From Populus alba (lineage: Eukaryota > Streptophyta > Magnoliopsida > Malpighiales > Salicaceae), in contig NC_133284.1 of NCBI RefSeq assembly GCF_005239225.2, forward strand, positions 6,353,770-6,417,769: DNA of 64,000 nucleotides, read 5' to 3'. Positions 60,971-64,000 of the stretch are shown here, piece after piece. Positions within the stretch are counted from its first letter, which is position 1; each line of letters opens with the position of its first letter. The notes under the pieces are model-generated. The model made no database searches and was not told the DNA's origin. It saw only the letters and a list, made by a program, of their open reading frames with translations. A program made the translations under genes and the position numbers.

Positions 60971-63900
60971 GTTTTGTCTGGTAGCAAAAATATTTTGCAG
61001 AAGGAGGTAGTGTGTTAAGAGGCCGAAGCCTAGTGGGAAAAATTAGAAACAAATGTCCAAAAGATACGAGGCTTATCTAAGGCCCTTATGGGCTCAAAAT
61101 ACTGGAAGCAACCCAGCCCAGTTGTAGACACGTCCCACTTTTTATTTCAGGTGTAATTATTTTATCCATTAAGAAATATCTATCCTGAATAATATTCTTC
61201 TTTTCTTTCTTTTTATAATTAAATGATATTATTTCCGGTGAATAATTAATTACTTAAGTACCAATATAATTGAGAAGAGATATCTTTATTCTGTAGCTTA
61301 AATTTTATTGGATGGAAATATAAAAAATACTCTGCAAATGAGTGATGGATTTCATCGATTTAGTGGTTGAAACTCTTTATAATTTTTATTTTTTTGAGAA
61401 TGTATAAAATTATTATCATCATACTTAACCGCTTTGTCCATTATAGAGATGACCATGAGTATTTATAAATTGGATTTCTTGATATTTATACTTATTATCA
61501 TTATTCTTTAGGTAAGGAATTTAAATATTCATAAACTATCAAATTTTAATCATTTAATACACACACACTCACACACTAAATTCAAATATGTATATTAATA
61601 TATTAAATGATAAAATGATAAATATTATCCATGTATTTATTTTTATATTAATATTAAGGTGTGTATATATCATATTATATTGGGGGGAAATCTAAATATT
61701 TTACAAATATATTTATATAATATAAATATATATTTTGATTTAAATTCATATAAGTTTCAAGTAAATTTAATAATATACCTATTATTTATCAAGTCTAAAA
61801 AATACTTATTTATTTAGGTAGGATCTTTAAATTGTTATCCCTGTTCCATGGATGCCATGTACTACAGGCTCACCTGTGAGATTCATCCATCTCAGGGGGG
61901 AGCTACAGGGACATGGGAGGGACAACAACAACTCCCCCCAAAGTTTCACATCAGTCCTTATATTTTCATGAATGTTTTCAGTTGTGTCCTTACAAATAAA
62001 TAAATTGCCCCCTCCAAAATAGCTGTGAGTTTAGAGATTGAGAGAGTAAACAAGAATTTTATATTCATGATCTTCTTAATTTTTATTTTTCGATTATGTC
62101 ATTTTGTTTTTTAATTTAATAATTATAGTTTGGTTTTGTAAAATTGATGCTTGATATACCATCAAATAATATTTGAAATTATAAACATGTAAGGCAATAT
62201 AAGGCATAAAAGATATTAAATATATGATGGAAATACAACATGAGATAAAGACATAAACGACCACAAGTTAAAATAATTATCCAAGATGTTTTTTTTATTA
62301 TTTGATTTTTTTATTCTCTATCCTATCCTTTCACATTAAATTCATTTGAGTTTGAATTTAATGTTTTGTTTCAATTAAATTTATACAAGACTCTTGTAAA
62401 ATTAAAAATAAATTTCAACATTAAATTAATACTTGAATAAATCAAATAAAATTTATTTTTTTTTATTCAAACTAATTAAAACTACATAAACCTAATTTCA
62501 AATGAAAACAAATATCCAATCTCTTTTTTTTTATAAGAAATAACATTTTTATATTGGTTTTCCGTCTTTGGCTGGAATCAGCATGCTTCTTATCATCTCC
62601 GACCATACCCATGCTTTTCTGGTTTCTATCTGGGTTTTCTGACTTTCGATTGAAAAAATATAAAAATACGCATCTCGTCCTTGATACTCGTCCATCTCCA
62701 ACCTGAAAAACACGCATAATAAGTGGCTGTTTCGTAGTGTAGTTGCGGGTGAGGTTCATCCACAACCACACTACCAGGTGTTTGGTTAAAGGAACAAAAA
62801 ATGTGGTTGCTGGTAGGGCCCATTAATTTTAGTGGCTGGACCGCAGGTATGCTGACAAATTATTGTCAACAGTGGAGCATGGCTCCACTGCGCACTGTTC
62901 ACATTTTAATTCACTCGCACTGTTCACGTTTCCAGGTTTGTTTTTTTTCTTTTTTTTGAAAAACCATGAAAATGAGTTTAAATTTTTTTATTTTTTTAAA
63001 AAAATTATAATGACGTAGCATTTGTGAAATTTGATCGCAATTCCAATTATGTTATTGCCGGGTCCGGCCCAGTTAAAAAAAATTCAGTTTTTATTTTTAT
63101 TTTAATTGTGTTCTATTCAAAAAATTAAAAGAAAATCACTTGATGACGTAATAAAAGATTCAGTTTTTGTTGTTGCGCGCTTAAAAAACCATGAAAAATA
63201 TAGTCCTTGTTGGATAGATTTCGTATGTGATGAGTGATGACATTGCACATAGTGTAATATAATAATAAAAAATATTTGATATCAATATTATTTATTTCAT
63301 GATGTAACAACAGTAGTTAAATTTATAATATTTAAATTAAAATCATTAATATTAATATATATATTTTTTAATTATTTTATAACCTCAATTTGAAAAGCAT
63401 TTTTTTTTAACCAAACACATTAAACTACTTTTTCTTCGACCTCAATTTCAACCACAGTTTTAACCAAACACCTATTTTTTCAAACCAACCTCAACTAAAA
63501 ATACTTTTTATAAAATAATTTTTTTCAAACCACAACCACAAAAGCTACCGCAATACCAAATATTAATCTAACTCCACCCTACAAGGTCACGTGACGATCA
63601 CATGCACATCATTTTTTCATAATCACACAATACATGCTTATAATTACAAATTAAAAAATAAACACGAAGAATATAATTTAATCGGTTAGACTTTAAGTTT
63701 GTTCTTTAAAAATTACTAATTTGAATCTCATAAATTTTAGAATTTACTGAATTAATTAAAATATATACAAGCTGGTTCAGATAGCTATATTAATTAAAAA
63801 TTAAAAAGAGAGAGACTCATAATTCATTCTTTTCTTCTTCGTATAATCCCAATTAACGCATGCCTACTCAACCTTGTACCCATCGCCTACCCAATTCCTT

Positions 63901-64000
63901 CAAAAGGGCTTCCACTCTCTCCACGAATTTTTAGACTTGATCACTGAAACAGATAACCAATTAAAGACCTTTGCTTGATCGAATAAACATTGACACCATT
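60971..64000. other. Intergenic region, right end of window
   Basis: A/T-rich DNA with no supportable gene. It contains a terminal-inverted-repeat candidate (62776-63473), GC-richer patches at 61850-61930 and 62560-62900, and a MITE-like A/T tract at 63300-63560. The last 150 bp (63850-64000) look less A/T-rich and may be the edge of another gene, but nothing is identifiable. Confidence 0.6.
62776..63473. mobile_element. Non-autonomous element candidate with 15 bp terminal inverted repeats
   Basis: AGGTGTTTGGTTAAA at 62776-62790 is the exact reverse complement of 63459-63473. The 698 bp interior has no coding frame. Related 'TTAACCAAACACA' words at 63408-63420 and 'CCACAACCACA' words outside both ends suggest nested or older copies. 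No clear target duplication was found, so the boundaries are provisional. Confidence 0.5.

Noticed and set aside
1..64000. tRNA, rRNA or small nucleolar RNA genes
   Set aside because: No A-box/B-box pairs, cloverleaf or rRNA sequence was noticed by eye; a tRNAscan or Infernal run would be decisive.

Overview
The window is eudicot nuclear DNA. It has short GT-AG introns, very AT-rich intergenic DNA and plant-specific proteins. Salicaceae, probably Populus, is my best guess; it rests on dispersed repeat sequences that I recall from poplar and willow and was not checked by alignment. Seven host protein-coding genes and one nearly complete LTR retrotransposon can be supported. Exon structures come from splice-site inspection and protein-family resemblance. 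In all seven the exon lengths sum to an intact reading frame, except for one extra base in the first gene.

Layout. 1-6.6 kb: AT-rich intergenic DNA full of decayed repeats. 6.85-16.5 kb (+): glycyl-tRNA synthetase, split in exon 2 by a 5.5 kb Ty1/Copia element (7496-13025) with apparently identical 387 bp LTRs. 17.4-19.3 kb (+): mitochondrial Rieske iron-sulfur protein of complex III. 20.4-22.8 kb (-): small Sec14/CRAL-TRIO lipid-transfer protein. 22.9-34.9 kb: gene-free DNA with old segmental duplications, MITE-like elements and a perfect 37 bp-arm hairpin. 35.0-38.6 kb (+): IRX10-type GT47 xylan xylosyltransferase. 38.7-43.3 kb: intergenic, with a 60 bp TA microsatellite. 43.4-46.6 kb (+): plastid transaldolase. 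48.5-51.4 kb (+): thylakoid-lumen immunophilin FKBP19. 52.2-54.5 kb (-): CYP51G sterol 14-demethylase, convergent with FKBP19. 58.0-60.9 kb (-): small acidic/serine-rich nuclear-type protein, tentatively Mediator-associated protein 2-like. 61-64 kb: intergenic repeats.

The host genes are housekeeping or cell-wall functions without a common pathway: translation, respiration, lipid transfer, xylan synthesis, pentose phosphate metabolism, photosynthetic lumen folding and sterol synthesis. From memory, FKBP19, transaldolase and Rieske are neighbours on Arabidopsis chromosome 5 (At5g13410, At5g13420, At5g13430/40), so part of this order looks ancestral.

The most notable region is the Copia insertion. 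It lies 7 nt inside a coding exon of an essential-enzyme gene. Its target duplication and LTR end re-create the first seven exon bases on the far side. Its leader carries a 65 bp tandem array with G-boxes, and its coding region has eight apparent one-base shifts, all at A or T runs. I found no evidence of a wholly new biological system.
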